DNA of 54,383 nucleotides, from the NCBI GenBank assembly GCA_020072845.1, contig JAIQGF010000020.1:1-54383 (forward strand). Reading direction: 5' to 3'. Numbering within the stretch: position 1 is the stretch's first letter; every line of letters begins with the position of its first letter. The notes beneath the pieces were generated by a model, which worked only from the letters and a program-made list of their open reading frames with translations, searched no databases and was not told where the DNA came from. Positions 43,336 to 51,601 of this stretch are shown in pieces. The translations under genes and the position numbers were made by a program. The DNA is from Terriglobia bacterium (GTDB lineage: Bacteria; Acidobacteriota; Terriglobia; Terriglobales; Acidobacteriaceae).

Positions 43336-43851
43336 CTATCGGTCTTTCAGTCGATCAGCTCTTGCCTGATGCCTTGCGCCTTGAGCCTTGCGCCTGTACT
43401 CCCCGCTTTTTCCGCCTGACTTCTTCTGCAACACGATCTCGCGGATCGCGATGCCTTTGTCGAGCGCCTTGCACATGTCGTACACCGTCAGAGCAGCGAC
43501 ACTGGCGGCCACCAGCGCTTCCATTTCGACGCCGGTGACGGCGGTCGTCGTCACTCGGGAGGCAATGGCGACGCCATTCTGCCGCACGTGCGCCTGCACG
43601 TCAACCACGCTCAGCGGCAGCGGATGGCACATCGGAATCAGTTCCGCGGTGCGCTTGGCGGCCATGATTCCCGCTACCCGCGCCACTTCCAGTGGATCGC
43701 CCTTGGGATTTTTCGCCAGCGCCTTCACCACCGCCGGCGACATGGCGACGAAGGCGGTGGCCTCGGCTTCGCGGTGGGTGGCGGCCTTCTGCGAGACGTC
43801 GACCATGCGGGCGCGGCCAGTGCTGTCGTAGTGGGAAAAGCTTTTAGCCAT
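43336..43851 (-). CDS. moaC: Cyclic pyranopterin monophosphate synthase accessory protein MoaC
   Basis: The 171-residue enzyme completes the first step of molybdenum-cofactor synthesis, conversion of the MoaA product to cPMP. Conserved parts: ARMVDVSQKAATHREA, ELIPMCHPLPLS, and VEMEALVAASVAALTVYDMC KALDK. The family is usually near 160 residues and ends soon after IVLQKKSGGKSGEYRR. Here the tail KAQGARHQARADRLKDR is encoded by a GCGCAAGG/ATCAGGCAAG repeat array that runs to the next gene. MoaC activity should not depend on it. Confidence 0.95.
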   Translation of the reverse strand: MAKSFSHYDSTGRARMVDVSQKAATHREAEATAFVAMSPAVVKALAKNPKGDPLEVARVAGIMAAKRTAELIPMCHPLPLSVVDVQAHVRQNGVAIASRVTTTAVTGVEMEALVAASVAALTVYDMCKALDKGIAIREIVLQKKSGGKSGEYRRKAQGARHQARADRLKDR

Positions 43852-43970
43852 TAGCTCTTAGCGATTAGCTCCTGCAAACCGCTGGTCAATCCGTTGGCCG
43901 CTAACAAACGACGAAAATGCCGGACGATTCGCCAATTCTGCAATTCGACAATTCGGCAATTCAGGTAATC
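43850..43970. repeat. TTAGCTCTTAGCGATTAGCT and CAATTCGACAATTCGG arrays
   Basis: Two short-word arrays (43850-43872 and 43926-43965) flank a spacer between moaC and a tiny membrane gene. The second overlaps that gene's stop. Confidence 0.65.
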
Positions 43971-44110
43971 CAACCGCTACGGTACACCAGCCACCAACTG
44001 AAAAACAGGATGGGGATGGTCGCTACCAGGCCCCACAGCAGCGGCAGCACGAAATCGGCGATCAGGCTCAGGATGACGAAAATGATCCAGAACAGCTTCT
44101 TCTCGTCCAC
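43961..44110 (-). CDS. Tiny membrane protein (49 residues)
   Basis: A GTG-start reading frame, VDEKKLFWIIFVILSLIADF then VLPLLWGLVATIPILFFSWW, gives 49 residues with two membrane segments and a short basic C-terminus. A stop codon bounds it upstream, and it is too short for most gene finders. The charged VDEKK start and aromatic helices argue for a real peptide of unknown function between moaC and moeA. There is no clear Shine-Dalgarno. Confidence 0.5.
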   Translation of the reverse strand: MDEKKLFWIIFVILSLIADFVLPLLWGLVATIPILFFSWWLVYRSGWIT

Positions 44111-44124
44111 CGCACCATGGTAGT

Positions 44125-44226
44125 CCTAAAACAGTTTCAGTTTCGAGTTTCAGTTTCAGTTGGCTGCCTCAGCGGCTAAGGCCGTTCACATTAGCGGCTG
44201 AACAGCAGGGCTGAAGCCCTGCTCCA
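44125..44226. repeat. CAGTTTC array with CTCAGCGGCTAAGGCCG and GGGCTGAAGCCC hairpins
   Basis: CAGTTTCAGTTTCGAGTTTC at 44131-44150, then CCTCAGCGGCTAAGGCCG, then a 9-bp palindrome AGCAGGGCT-ga-AGCCCTGCT (44204-44223). The middle module is shared with the composite elements at 30536 and 36613. Confidence 0.8.
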
Positions 44227-44241
44227 CCCGAATGCAAGCAG

Positions 44242-45474
44242 TTACACCAGCAACAGGGAAACCATGTCGCCGGCGGCCAGCATTTCGCGGTCGGGCGGGA
44301 CGACCAGGTAGCAGTTGGCGCGCGCGGTGGCGGCCATATCGCCCGAGCCTTGCCATTTCACCAGTTCAACTTCGCTACGCTCATATTCACCGCTCAGCAG
44401 GGCCGGGAGAAAGCGCGTGAGCCCGGTTTTGACCTTGACGTCGTACCGCAAGCGCGCCTGGGTGAACGTCATCCTTCGTGGAGATGCGCCGGCGAGCGCT
44501 TCCACCATCAGGCGCGCGAATAATTCGAAGCAGACCATGGTCGAGACAGGATTCCCCGGCAGTCCGAAGAAATGCGTGGGCAAAGCGCCGGGGCGCGCGG
44601 GCGCGCGACCGAAGACAACTGGCCTCCCCGGCTGGATGTGTGCGCCGGTAAAGAAAAATTCCGCGCCCAGCTCGGCGAGGACCTGCTCGACCAGGTCGTA
44701 CTTGCCCACGCTGACGCCGCCGGAGAGCAGCAGCAGGTCGCTGGTGAGCCCCTGCCGCACCAGATGGCGCAAGCGCTCCAATTCGTCGGGTGCGATCGGC
44801 AGTACGACCGGCACGCCGCCGGCGGCGTGCACCTGCGCGGCCAGCGAGTAGCTGTTGGAATTGCGAATCTGGTTGGCGGCGGGCTCAGCGGCGATGTCCA
44901 CGAGTTCATCGCCGGTAGAAAGGATCGCCACGCGCGGACGCTTGTAGACATGCAGTCGGTGGCGGCCGCATGAGCCGGCGACGGCGATGGCGGCGGGGTT
45001 AAGGCGCGTGCCCGGGGACAGCAGGACCTCTCCGCGCTTGGCTTCGGCGCCCGCGGGCACGATGTTCTCTCCCGCGGCCACGCTGCGTTGGATCTCGACC
45101 GTGTCGCCGGTGCGCAAGCTGTATTCAACCATGACGACGGCATCCGTGCCGACCGGGACGGGCGCTCCAGTCATGATCTCGACTGCCTGGCCCGGTTCGA
45201 TATCCAGCGCTTGCGGCGGCCCGCCGGCGCGGATTTCTCCGACCAGCTTCAGGCGAGCCGGGACGCTGGCGACATCCGCGGAGCGGACCGCGTAACCGTC
45301 GCGGGTGGCGCGCGCAAATGGCGGGAAGTCGCGGTCGGCGAGCACGGATTCGGCGAGCACGCGGCCGCCGGCGAGGAGCAGTTCGCACCGCTCGGCTTCG
45401 GGAGGATGGACTTGCGCCGCGGCTTGCTCCACCCCGCGGCGTGCGTCTTCGAAGGAGAGAATGGTGGGCTGCAT
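44242..45474 (-). CDS. moeA: Molybdopterin molybdenumtransferase MoeA
   Basis: Start at the ATG at 45474 (MQPTILSFEDARRGVEQAAA). The 410-residue enzyme inserts molybdate into adenylylated molybdopterin. It has the MoeA domain order: LPPFARATRDGYAVRSADVA-like substrate loop (DFPPFARATRDGYAVR), the MoCF core with LLLLSGGVSVGKYDLVEQVL and FGLPGNPVSTMVCFELFARL, and the C-terminal beta domain. Its partner MogA is downstream in the same cluster. Confidence 0.95.
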   Translation of the reverse strand: MQPTILSFEDARRGVEQAAAQVHPPEAERCELLLAGGRVLAESVLADRDFPPFARATRDGYAVRSADVASVPARLKLVGEIRAGGPPQALDIEPGQAVEIMTGAPVPVGTDAVVMVEYSLRTGDTVEIQRSVAAGENIVPAGAEAKRGEVLLSPGTRLNPAAIAVAGSCGRHRLHVYKRPRVAILSTGDELVDIAAEPAANQIRNSNSYSLAAQVHAAGGVPVVLPIAPDELERLRHLVRQGLTSDLLLLSGGVSVGKYDLVEQVLAELGAEFFFTGAHIQPGRPVVFGRAPARPGALPTHFFGLPGNPVSTMVCFELFARLMVEALAGASPRRMTFTQARLRYDVKVKTGLTRFLPALLSGEYERSEVELVKWQGSGDMAATARANCYLVVPPDREMLAAGDMVSLLLV

Positions 45475-45489
45475 CAAGGCGGTGATTTT

Positions 45490-45594
45490 ATAGCAAATGA
45501 GTTGCGAGTTCTGAGTTGTGAGTTGCGAGTGTATGTCGGCGAGGGCGCCGGGCCTACAATTCAATGGTTGAAGGTTGAGGGCTGAGAGCTGACC
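45490..45594. repeat. GAGTTGCGAGTTCTGAGTTG and GGTTGAGGGCTGAGAG arrays
   Basis: Two low-complexity arrays (45490-45531 and 45566-45594) lie between moeA and the divergent small membrane gene. Confidence 0.6.
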
Positions 45595-45596
45595 GC

Positions 45597-45824
45597 GTGC
45601 ATCGAAATCGGACAGTGCGTACTAATTTACTGAGGTCTCTGGTCGCGGTGGTGGTCGGGAACGCGATTTATTTCCTGGTGATCATGCCGTGGCTGCCGGC
45701 CGCGGGACGACATGGGATTGCGCGGATCGACCTCGGGCTGGCGGTCGACTTCTGGGTGTGCCTGGTGGTGTTCGGCTTAATCGAGCTGGTGTGGCGCAGA
45801 AAAAGGGCAGGTGCGGGCAGGTAG
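45597..45824 (+). CDS. Small membrane protein
   Basis: A 75-residue protein from a GTG start at 45597 (VHRNRTVRTNLLRSLVAVVV). Two membrane helices lie at about 13-31 and 47-65, and the C-terminus is basic. I see no family. It precedes the diguanylate cyclase by 69 bases on the same strand and may be co-transcribed with it. There is no obvious Shine-Dalgarno. Confidence 0.55.
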   Translation: MHRNRTVRTNLLRSLVAVVVGNAIYFLVIMPWLPAAGRHGIARIDLGLAVDFWVCLVVFGLIELVWRRKRAGAGR

Positions 45825-45893
45825 TGCTGCTGATAAACTAGATTCCTCTTCCCGGCTGGCATTTTTCCCTCAACGTCGCCCGGGCACCGACGC

Positions 45894-47375
45894 ATGCAGA
45901 AGATTGCCATCCTCTACGACGCCAGTCAGGCGGTGATTTCGACCTTCGACCTGGACGAGGTGCTGAGCCAGATTCTCTCCATCCTGGGGGATTATTTTCA
46001 TCTGCACCGGGTTGCGGTCGTGCTGCTGGACGCGGACAAGAACATGCTGCACGTCCGCTCGCATACCGGGTGGAACCGCGAAAGCGTGGAGATGGACATC
46101 CCGCTGGGCAGGGGGCTGATCGGGACTGCGGCCAAGCTGAAGCGGCCGATCTACGCGCCCAAAGTCAGCAGCGACCCGCGCTACATCATGTCGATTCCCA
46201 GCACCCAGTCGGAGCTGGCGGTACCGCTGATCGTGCGCGACGAGGTGGTCGGAGTGCTCGACTGCCAGAGCGACCAGGAAGAATTCTTCGACACGGAAGC
46301 CATCGACCTGCTGACGCTGTTCTCCACCCAGGCGTCGATCGCCCTGCAGAACGCCAAGCTGTACTCGAACGAGCAGCGCAAGGCGGCGCAATTGGAGGCA
46401 ATCAACGCCATCGCGCGGCAGACCACGGCGGTGCTCGACATCGGCGAGCTGCTGCAGAAATCGTGTCACTTCATCCAGCAATCGTTCGCCGTGGACCACG
46501 TTGCCATGCTGCTGCTGGAGGACGGCATGCTGGTGGTGCGGGCGCATGAAGGCCGCCTGACACCGCGCATCCACACCGGCACCGAGATGCCGCTGGCGGG
46601 GTTGTGCGCGCGCGCCATCGCCTCAGGAAAGCTGGTGACGGAAAACGATGTCAGCGGCGTCGAGGGCTATGTCCCGGGATTCGAGGAGACGCGCTCGGAG
46701 ATGTGCCTGCCGCTCATCTCCTTGGGAGAGACGCTGGGCGTCTTGGCGGTGGAAAGCGCGCAGACGAACGCGTTTTCGCCGGCCGACGCGCAGCCGCTGG
46801 AGTCGGTGGCGGACATTTGCGCCGCCGCCATCCAGAACGCGCGCTACTTCGAGAAAGTCCGCCAATTGGCCTATGTTGACGGGCTCACCGGCATCTTCAA
46901 CCGGCGCTACTTCGAGATGAGAATGGCCGAGGAGATCGAGCGCGCCCAGCGCTATGAGAACGAGCTCTCGCTGATCATGGTCGACATTGATAATTTCAAG
47001 AAGCTGAATGACGAATTCGGCCACCTGCTGGGCGACGAAACGCTGCGCCAGGTGTCCACCATCTTCGCGCACAACCTGCGCAAGGTGGACATCGCCTGCC
47101 GCTACGGTGGGGAAGAGTTCGTCATCCTGGCGCCGCAGACATCGGGCGAGCACGCCCACGCGGTCGCGGAAAAGCTGCGCAAGGTGGTGGAAGGCTGGTC
47201 ATTTCCCGGCGTGCCTCGTCCGGTGACCATCACGGCCGGCGTGTGCAGCTTCCCGGCGAATGGCAGAACCCGCGACGAGTTGGTCAAAGCCGCCGACGAC
47301 GCGCTCTACTTTGCCAAGCAGCACGGGCGCAACCGCGTACAGCTTGCCGGATCCGGGCTGGCGACGACGGCATGA
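45894..47375 (+). CDS. Diguanylate cyclase with two GAF domains
   Basis: The 493-residue cytosolic protein has two GAF sensor domains (about 15-165 and 180-320) and a GGDEF domain (about 325-490). The active-site loop is GGEEF at 405-409, the active variant, and the RxxD inhibition site (RKVD, 396-399) is present five residues before it, so the enzyme should make c-di-GMP and be feedback-inhibited. The GAF ligands are unknown. It is a single gene behind a small membrane protein. Confidence 0.95.
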   Translation: MQKIAILYDASQAVISTFDLDEVLSQILSILGDYFHLHRVAVVLLDADKNMLHVRSHTGWNRESVEMDIPLGRGLIGTAAKLKRPIYAPKVSSDPRYIMSIPSTQSELAVPLIVRDEVVGVLDCQSDQEEFFDTEAIDLLTLFSTQASIALQNAKLYSNEQRKAAQLEAINAIARQTTAVLDIGELLQKSCHFIQQSFAVDHVAMLLLEDGMLVVRAHEGRLTPRIHTGTEMPLAGLCARAIASGKLVTENDVSGVEGYVPGFEETRSEMCLPLISLGETLGVLAVESAQTNAFSPADAQPLESVADICAAAIQNARYFEKVRQLAYVDGLTGIFNRRYFEMRMAEEIERAQRYENELSLIMVDIDNFKKLNDEFGHLLGDETLRQVSTIFAHNLRKVDIACRYGGEEFVILAPQTSGEHAHAVAEKLRKVVEGWSFPGVPRPVTITAGVCSFPANGRTRDELVKAADDALYFAKQHGRNRVQLAGSGLATTA

Positions 47376-47378
47376 AGT

Positions 47379-47451
47379 GATCAGTGGCCAGTGGTCAGTG
47401 GCCAGTCGTCGGGTGATGCTGGCCACCGGCCACCAACCACCGATCACTTGT
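47379..47451. repeat. CAGTGGCCAGTGGTCAGTGG inverted element
   Basis: Left arm 47379-47414 and right arm 47420-47451 (GGCCACCGGCCACCAACCAC and onward) are inverse arrays with almost no loop. It fills the convergent gap between the cyclase and the M20 gene. Confidence 0.8.
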
Positions 47452-47455
47452 TGTT

Positions 47456-48799
47456 TCACTGGCGTGAGGCCGATTGTGCCGTCAGCTTCCGCAATTCTTC
47501 CGCCGACGCGTTCAGCAGGTTCCGCAACACGGCGACTTCCGCGGTAATGCCGGTTTCCAAGGCCGGCTCCACGTCGGGTGCAAACAGGGCAGAGTGGTTG
47601 GACGGCAGCGTGGTTCCCGCCGCCTTGGCCTGGGCCAGCTTCTCCGGATCCGCGCCTCCCAGGTTGAAGTAGAAGCCCGGGATACCCTGCTTAACGAAAT
47701 ACGAAAAGTCCTCCGACGCCGTTTGCGGCTCCTCACTGACGACATTGTCCTTGCCCAGCGTAGATTCAAGCGCAGACCTGAGCCGCTGCGCCAGCGCGGG
47801 GTCGTTATAGACAGCGTCGGTGAACTCGAGCCGCTCGATCAACGGCTCGCGCGGCGCGCCGGCTGCTTGCGCTTCCGCCTTGGTAATCCTGGCAATCGCC
47901 GCCAGCACCTGCTTGCGGATGTCCTGTTTGTAGGTGCGCACCGTCAGCCCAAGTTCGGCCTGGTCGGGAATAATGTTGTTCTTGGTGCCGGCGCGCATGT
48001 AGCCGACGGTAATCACCGTCATCTCGCCGGGTTTCACCTCGCGAGAGGGGATGGTCTGCAGGGCGAGGATGGTGCGGGCAGCGATCACGATCGGATCGAT
48101 GGCCGTGTGCGGCGCCGATCCGTGCCCGCCTTTGCCGAAGATGGTGATGCGCAGGGAGTCGGAGTTGGTGTCGTAGATGCCGGGCACGACTCCCACCTTG
48201 CCGGCCGGAAGCTCATTGCCGACGTGCAGCGCCACGGCCACATCCGGCCGCGGAAAACGGGTCAGCAAGCCGTCCTTGATCATGCCATCGGCGCCGCCGA
48301 TGGTTTCCTCGGCCGGCTGCCCGATCAGCATCAGAGTGCCGTGCCAGGTCGTCCTGCTCTGCGCCATGATCGCGCCCGTGCCCGCGATGGAAGCCATGTG
48401 CAGGTCGTGCCCGCAGGCGTGCATGACCGCGACATCTTGCCCGCGGTCATCCTTGGTCCGGACCTTACTGGCGTAGGCGAGGCCGGTTTTTTCTTCCACC
48501 GGAAGGGCATCGAGTTCGGTGCGCAGCATGACCGTGGGCCCGGGACCGTTCTTGAGAATGGCGACGATGCCGGCGCCGCCGACGTGCTCCGTGACTTCGT
48601 AACCCAGGCTGCGCAAGCGGCCGGCGAGCTTGGCTGCCGTTTGGGTCTCGTGCGAAGACAACTCCGGGTGCTGGTGCAGATCGACATAGAGAGCGTGCGC
48701 GTCGGGATAGACGGTTTGAACTTCCTTGGGTACCGCCGCAGATTGCGCGCACGCTGATGCCGTCGCGCCGACCAGGAGCACGAATGCCGCCCATTTCAT
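47456..48799 (-). CDS. Exported M20 family amidohydrolase/peptidase
   Basis: The 447-residue protein has a signal peptide (MKWAAFVLLVGATASACAQS) and the M20D motifs: LHQHPELSSHE (41-51), HACGHD (127-132, metal-binding Cys/His/Asp), EETIGGADGM and the later HGSAPHTAIDP segment. Such enzymes hydrolyse N-acyl amino acids, hippurate-like amides or small peptides using two metal ions. The export signal suggests periplasmic action. It is a single gene downstream of the PDZ gene's terminator. Confidence 0.92.
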   Translation of the reverse strand: MKWAAFVLLVGATASACAQSAAVPKEVQTVYPDAHALYVDLHQHPELSSHETQTAAKLAGRLRSLGYEVTEHVGGAGIVAILKNGPGPTVMLRTELDALPVEEKTGLAYASKVRTKDDRGQDVAVMHACGHDLHMASIAGTGAIMAQSRTTWHGTLMLIGQPAEETIGGADGMIKDGLLTRFPRPDVAVALHVGNELPAGKVGVVPGIYDTNSDSLRITIFGKGGHGSAPHTAIDPIVIAARTILALQTIPSREVKPGEMTVITVGYMRAGTKNNIIPDQAELGLTVRTYKQDIRKQVLAAIARITKAEAQAAGAPREPLIERLEFTDAVYNDPALAQRLRSALESTLGKDNVVSEEPQTASEDFSYFVKQGIPGFYFNLGGADPEKLAQAKAAGTTLPSNHSALFAPDVEPALETGITAEVAVLRNLLNASAEELRKLTAQSASRQ

Positions 48800-48870
48800 T
48801 GCGAATTACCCCTTCTGGTTGATGGTTCATGGATTATATGACTGCGCGGCGCACCAGCGGGGAAGGCAGG

Positions 48871-48903
48871 GGAAAAAGCAAAGGCCGCGACGGCTCGCGG
48901 CCT
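48871..48903 (-). terminator. Rho-independent terminator of the PDZ gene
   Basis: On the minus strand the stem AGGCCGCG / CGCGGCCT (48882-48903) is followed by TTGCTTTTT. Confidence 0.85.
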
Positions 48904-48922
48904 GAAGAATGACGGCGAATGA

Positions 48923-50185
48923 TCATTGCGGAGGCGAGGGCGGTTGCGCGGGCGGCGCGGGAGGATTGGTGGGCGCCTCCGGCGGCGCTTTCTCCTGGTC
49001 GCGCTGGGCCTGCTCTTGCGCGCGTTCGGCCTCGCGCTGGGCCTTCTCTTGCGCGCGCTGGGCGCGTTCCGCCGCGCGTTGGGCCTGCTCTTGCGCGCGC
49101 TGGGCCTGCTCTTGAGCACGCTCGGCTTCGCGCTGGGCTCGTTCCGCCGAGCGCTCCCAGTCGCGCTGGCTGCGCTCCAGTTCACGCTGGATCTTTTCCT
49201 GCGCCTCGCGCATGGAGCGCTCGATCTCCGGCTGCAGCCGTTGCAGATCCCTCATTTCGAGCTTGAAATCCTGCATGTTGTGCCCGAAGTCTTCCATGTT
49301 CAAGGGGAATTCTTCCATGCCCGGAAAAGTGTCCGACTGCTCGCGGCTGTGTTCCGGGACTGTGAGCGAGAGCGTCTGCTGCCGCTTATCGCGCATGATC
49401 CCGAGCTGCACCGGGCCCGCCTTCTGCTCGCGCATGAGGCGATTCCAGTCGGGGGTACCCGCCACCTTCTGATTGCCGACGCGGACAATCACGTCTCCGG
49501 CGCGCAGGCCCGCCGCCTCGCCGGGGCTGCCTTTTTCGACGGAGCGGATCAGCACGCCTTCGCCGTCCTTCACCCCGAAAACCTCGCCCAACTGCGGCGT
49601 CAGGTTTTCCACCAGGACGCCATTGCGGCTCGACAAGGTGGTGATGATCGGAACCCCGATGCGCGGGATCCGGATTCTGGAGATCTCGACGCGAGGAGCC
49701 ATGACCACCACGCGGCGCCGGTCGGCCAATTGCGCTTTGATGGTCATCGGCTTGCCGTCGCGGCTGATGCCCAGTTCCACCGTCTGCCCCGGCGGCGTTT
49801 CGCGAATCAGCTTGCGGAGATCCTCGCTGCCCTGGAGGTTGCGCCCATTGAACGAGAGGACGACATCGTGCTCCTTCAGCCCGGCTTTCCCCGCGGGCGC
49901 GTCGCCGTCGACCATGGTGATTTCCACGCCGCGCGCGTCCTTCAACTTCAGGGCCGCCATGCGATCGTGGGTCACGTCACGGATATCAACTCCAAGATAA
50001 GAGCTTGGCTTGGCCGGTTTGGCCGCCGTTGCCGCTACTGCCACTGCTACCGGGGCGGGTGAGGGGCGCGCCTTGACCACCGGCGCGGGCGGCGCCGGGG
50101 GGGCAGCGGGCGCCGGCGTTTCCTGGGCCGCGGCCAGCGCGCCCAGAACAACCGAAATGATGGCGAACCGCGTGATCCTGCTCAT
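48923..50185 (-). CDS. Exported protein with two PDZ domains and a charged coiled-coil tail
   Basis: Start at the ATG at 50185. The 420-residue protein has a signal peptide, a Pro/Ala-rich linker, PDZ1 (about 60-135, SYLGVDIRDVTHDRMAALKL), PDZ2 (about 190-275, GVLIRSVEKGSPGEAAGLRA) and a tail (about 310-400) of AERAQREAERAQEQAQ-type heptads, then Pro/Ala-rich residues. It has no protease domain, unlike HtrA. It may bind misfolded or C-terminal peptides in the periplasm. It follows the ECF/anti-sigma/DUF4097 genes on the same strand, so it may belong to the same envelope response. Confidence 0.85.
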   Translation of the reverse strand: MSRITRFAIISVVLGALAAAQETPAPAAPPAPPAPVVKARPSPAPVAVAVAATAAKPAKPSSYLGVDIRDVTHDRMAALKLKDARGVEITMVDGDAPAGKAGLKEHDVVLSFNGRNLQGSEDLRKLIRETPPGQTVELGISRDGKPMTIKAQLADRRRVVVMAPRVEISRIRIPRIGVPIITTLSSRNGVLVENLTPQLGEVFGVKDGEGVLIRSVEKGSPGEAAGLRAGDVIVRVGNQKVAGTPDWNRLMREQKAGPVQLGIMRDKRQQTLSLTVPEHSREQSDTFPGMEEFPLNMEDFGHNMQDFKLEMRDLQRLQPEIERSMREAQEKIQRELERSQRDWERSAERAQREAERAQEQAQRAQEQAQRAAERAQRAQEKAQREAERAQEQAQRDQEKAPPEAPTNPPAPPAQPPSPPQ

Positions 50186-50334
50186 AGTCTTCCTCTGTGC
50201 TCCCTTGCCCCCCAGCGTGTACATCAACAGGTTTTAGGCGTTAGGCGAATACCCAAGGCCTGTGGCCTAAGATCAAATGTAAAACCCGAAACTCACAGCT
50301 TGAGAACTTCAAGCTCATTCAGCATTGCCGCACA

Positions 50335-51531
50335 TCATTTAGCGCGCCGGAATTCGATGTTGCCCGACATGGTGCGCACCTTCAACACCGAGCCGCCGCC
50401 ATTCAACGACCCCTGTGCGTAATAGTTTTTCGGTCCGTAGTTACCGCCATCGGTGGTGATTTTCAGGTCGGGAAAATCGGAGCGAATCTGGTGGCCATTG
50501 GCCATGTCCAGCTCTGCCTTGACGGTCAACTTGACCTGCGGGCCGACGTAAACGATCACGTCGCCCACGGAAGTTCGCAGGGTGGAATCGGTGCCCATGC
50601 CGAGAAACTCGACGGTAATGGGTCCGGCGCCGGTTTCGGCCCGCGCGCCCTGCATCAGCTTGTACAGTTCGATACCGCCGCCACCGGTGTTGGCGACCAC
50701 CGGCCCGCTGGCGGAGGTCAGCTTGATGCTGCCGCCGCCGGTGATCAGCTTGGCCTTGCCGCTGACCTCGCCGACGTTAATGCTGCCGCCGCCGGTGGAG
50801 ACGTACAGTTCCGAGCCGCACTGCTGTACCTGCACGCTGCCGCCGCCCGTGGATACCGTCACCGCTTGCGATGCTCCTCCGACGCTGATGCTGCCGCCGC
50901 CGGTGCTGGCGTTGACCTTGCCCTTCGAACCCGTGATCTTGATGCTGCCGCCCCCGGTGCGCAGGCTCAGCATATTGGTGGAGTTGGCCGCCTCGATGCT
51001 GCCGCCGCCAGTGTCGGCGGTAATCTCCCCGGCGATATCGCCCAGCGAGATGCTTCCGCCCCCCGAATGGGCCGTCACCCGTCCTGACAGGTTATGCAGG
51101 CTCAGGCTGCCGCCTTCGGTGTCGGCGCGCACCTGCTGCAGGTCGCGCGGAACCTGGACGTGGAACTCCACCGACAAGCGACCGTGGCGCCGTTCCGTGG
51201 TGCCTTCGATCACGGCGGCGTCGCCGCGTTTGGCGGCGCTGACGCCGAAACCCGCCAGGTCGCGCCGGGCGGCCTCTTCCGAGCCGCCGTGGATGCGCTT
51301 GCGGATGGTGTAGGTCACGTCATTCTGGGTTCCGCCCTGCACCGTGATCGCGCCCATGTCGGTGTTCACCCGCAAGGAGGCCGGAGCCGGCATGCTGCCG
51401 GTGATCTCCTCCACCCAGGCATTGCCGTCACGATAGATCCTGCTGCTCGAATTACTGGTCTGCGCGAACACCGGCAAGGCGGCGATGACGATCGTCGCAG
51501 CCAGCAGCGCGAATTTAGGAATGCGTTTCAC
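50335..51531 (-). CDS. DUF4097 exported beta-solenoid protein
   Basis: I start at the GTG at 51531 (VKRIPKFALLAATIVIAALP), where GGAGAA precedes and a signal peptide begins; the longer frame is spurious. The 398-residue product has about nine TGGGSI-type repeats over residues 160-310 (GGGSISLGDI, GGGSIEAANS, GGGSIKITGS, GGGSISVGGA and others), the right-handed beta-solenoid pattern of the DUF4097/LiaX-type family. Such proteins act outside the membrane in stress responses and adhesion. It is encoded after the anti-sigma gene. Confidence 0.88.
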   Translation of the reverse strand: MKRIPKFALLAATIVIAALPVFAQTSNSSSRIYRDGNAWVEEITGSMPAPASLRVNTDMGAITVQGGTQNDVTYTIRKRIHGGSEEAARRDLAGFGVSAAKRGDAAVIEGTTERRHGRLSVEFHVQVPRDLQQVRADTEGGSLSLHNLSGRVTAHSGGGSISLGDIAGEITADTGGGSIEAANSTNMLSLRTGGGSIKITGSKGKVNASTGGGSISVGGASQAVTVSTGGGSVQVQQCGSELYVSTGGGSINVGEVSGKAKLITGGGSIKLTSASGPVVANTGGGGIELYKLMQGARAETGAGPITVEFLGMGTDSTLRTSVGDVIVYVGPQVKLTVKAELDMANGHQIRSDFPDLKITTDGGNYGPKNYYAQGSLNGGGSVLKVRTMSGNIEFRRAK

Positions 51532-51601
51532 TTCGATTCTCCGATCTCCCCCAAAATCCAGTCTTCCGTCGTCGGTCTTCAGGCGTGAGCCTGGAATCGC
51601 A

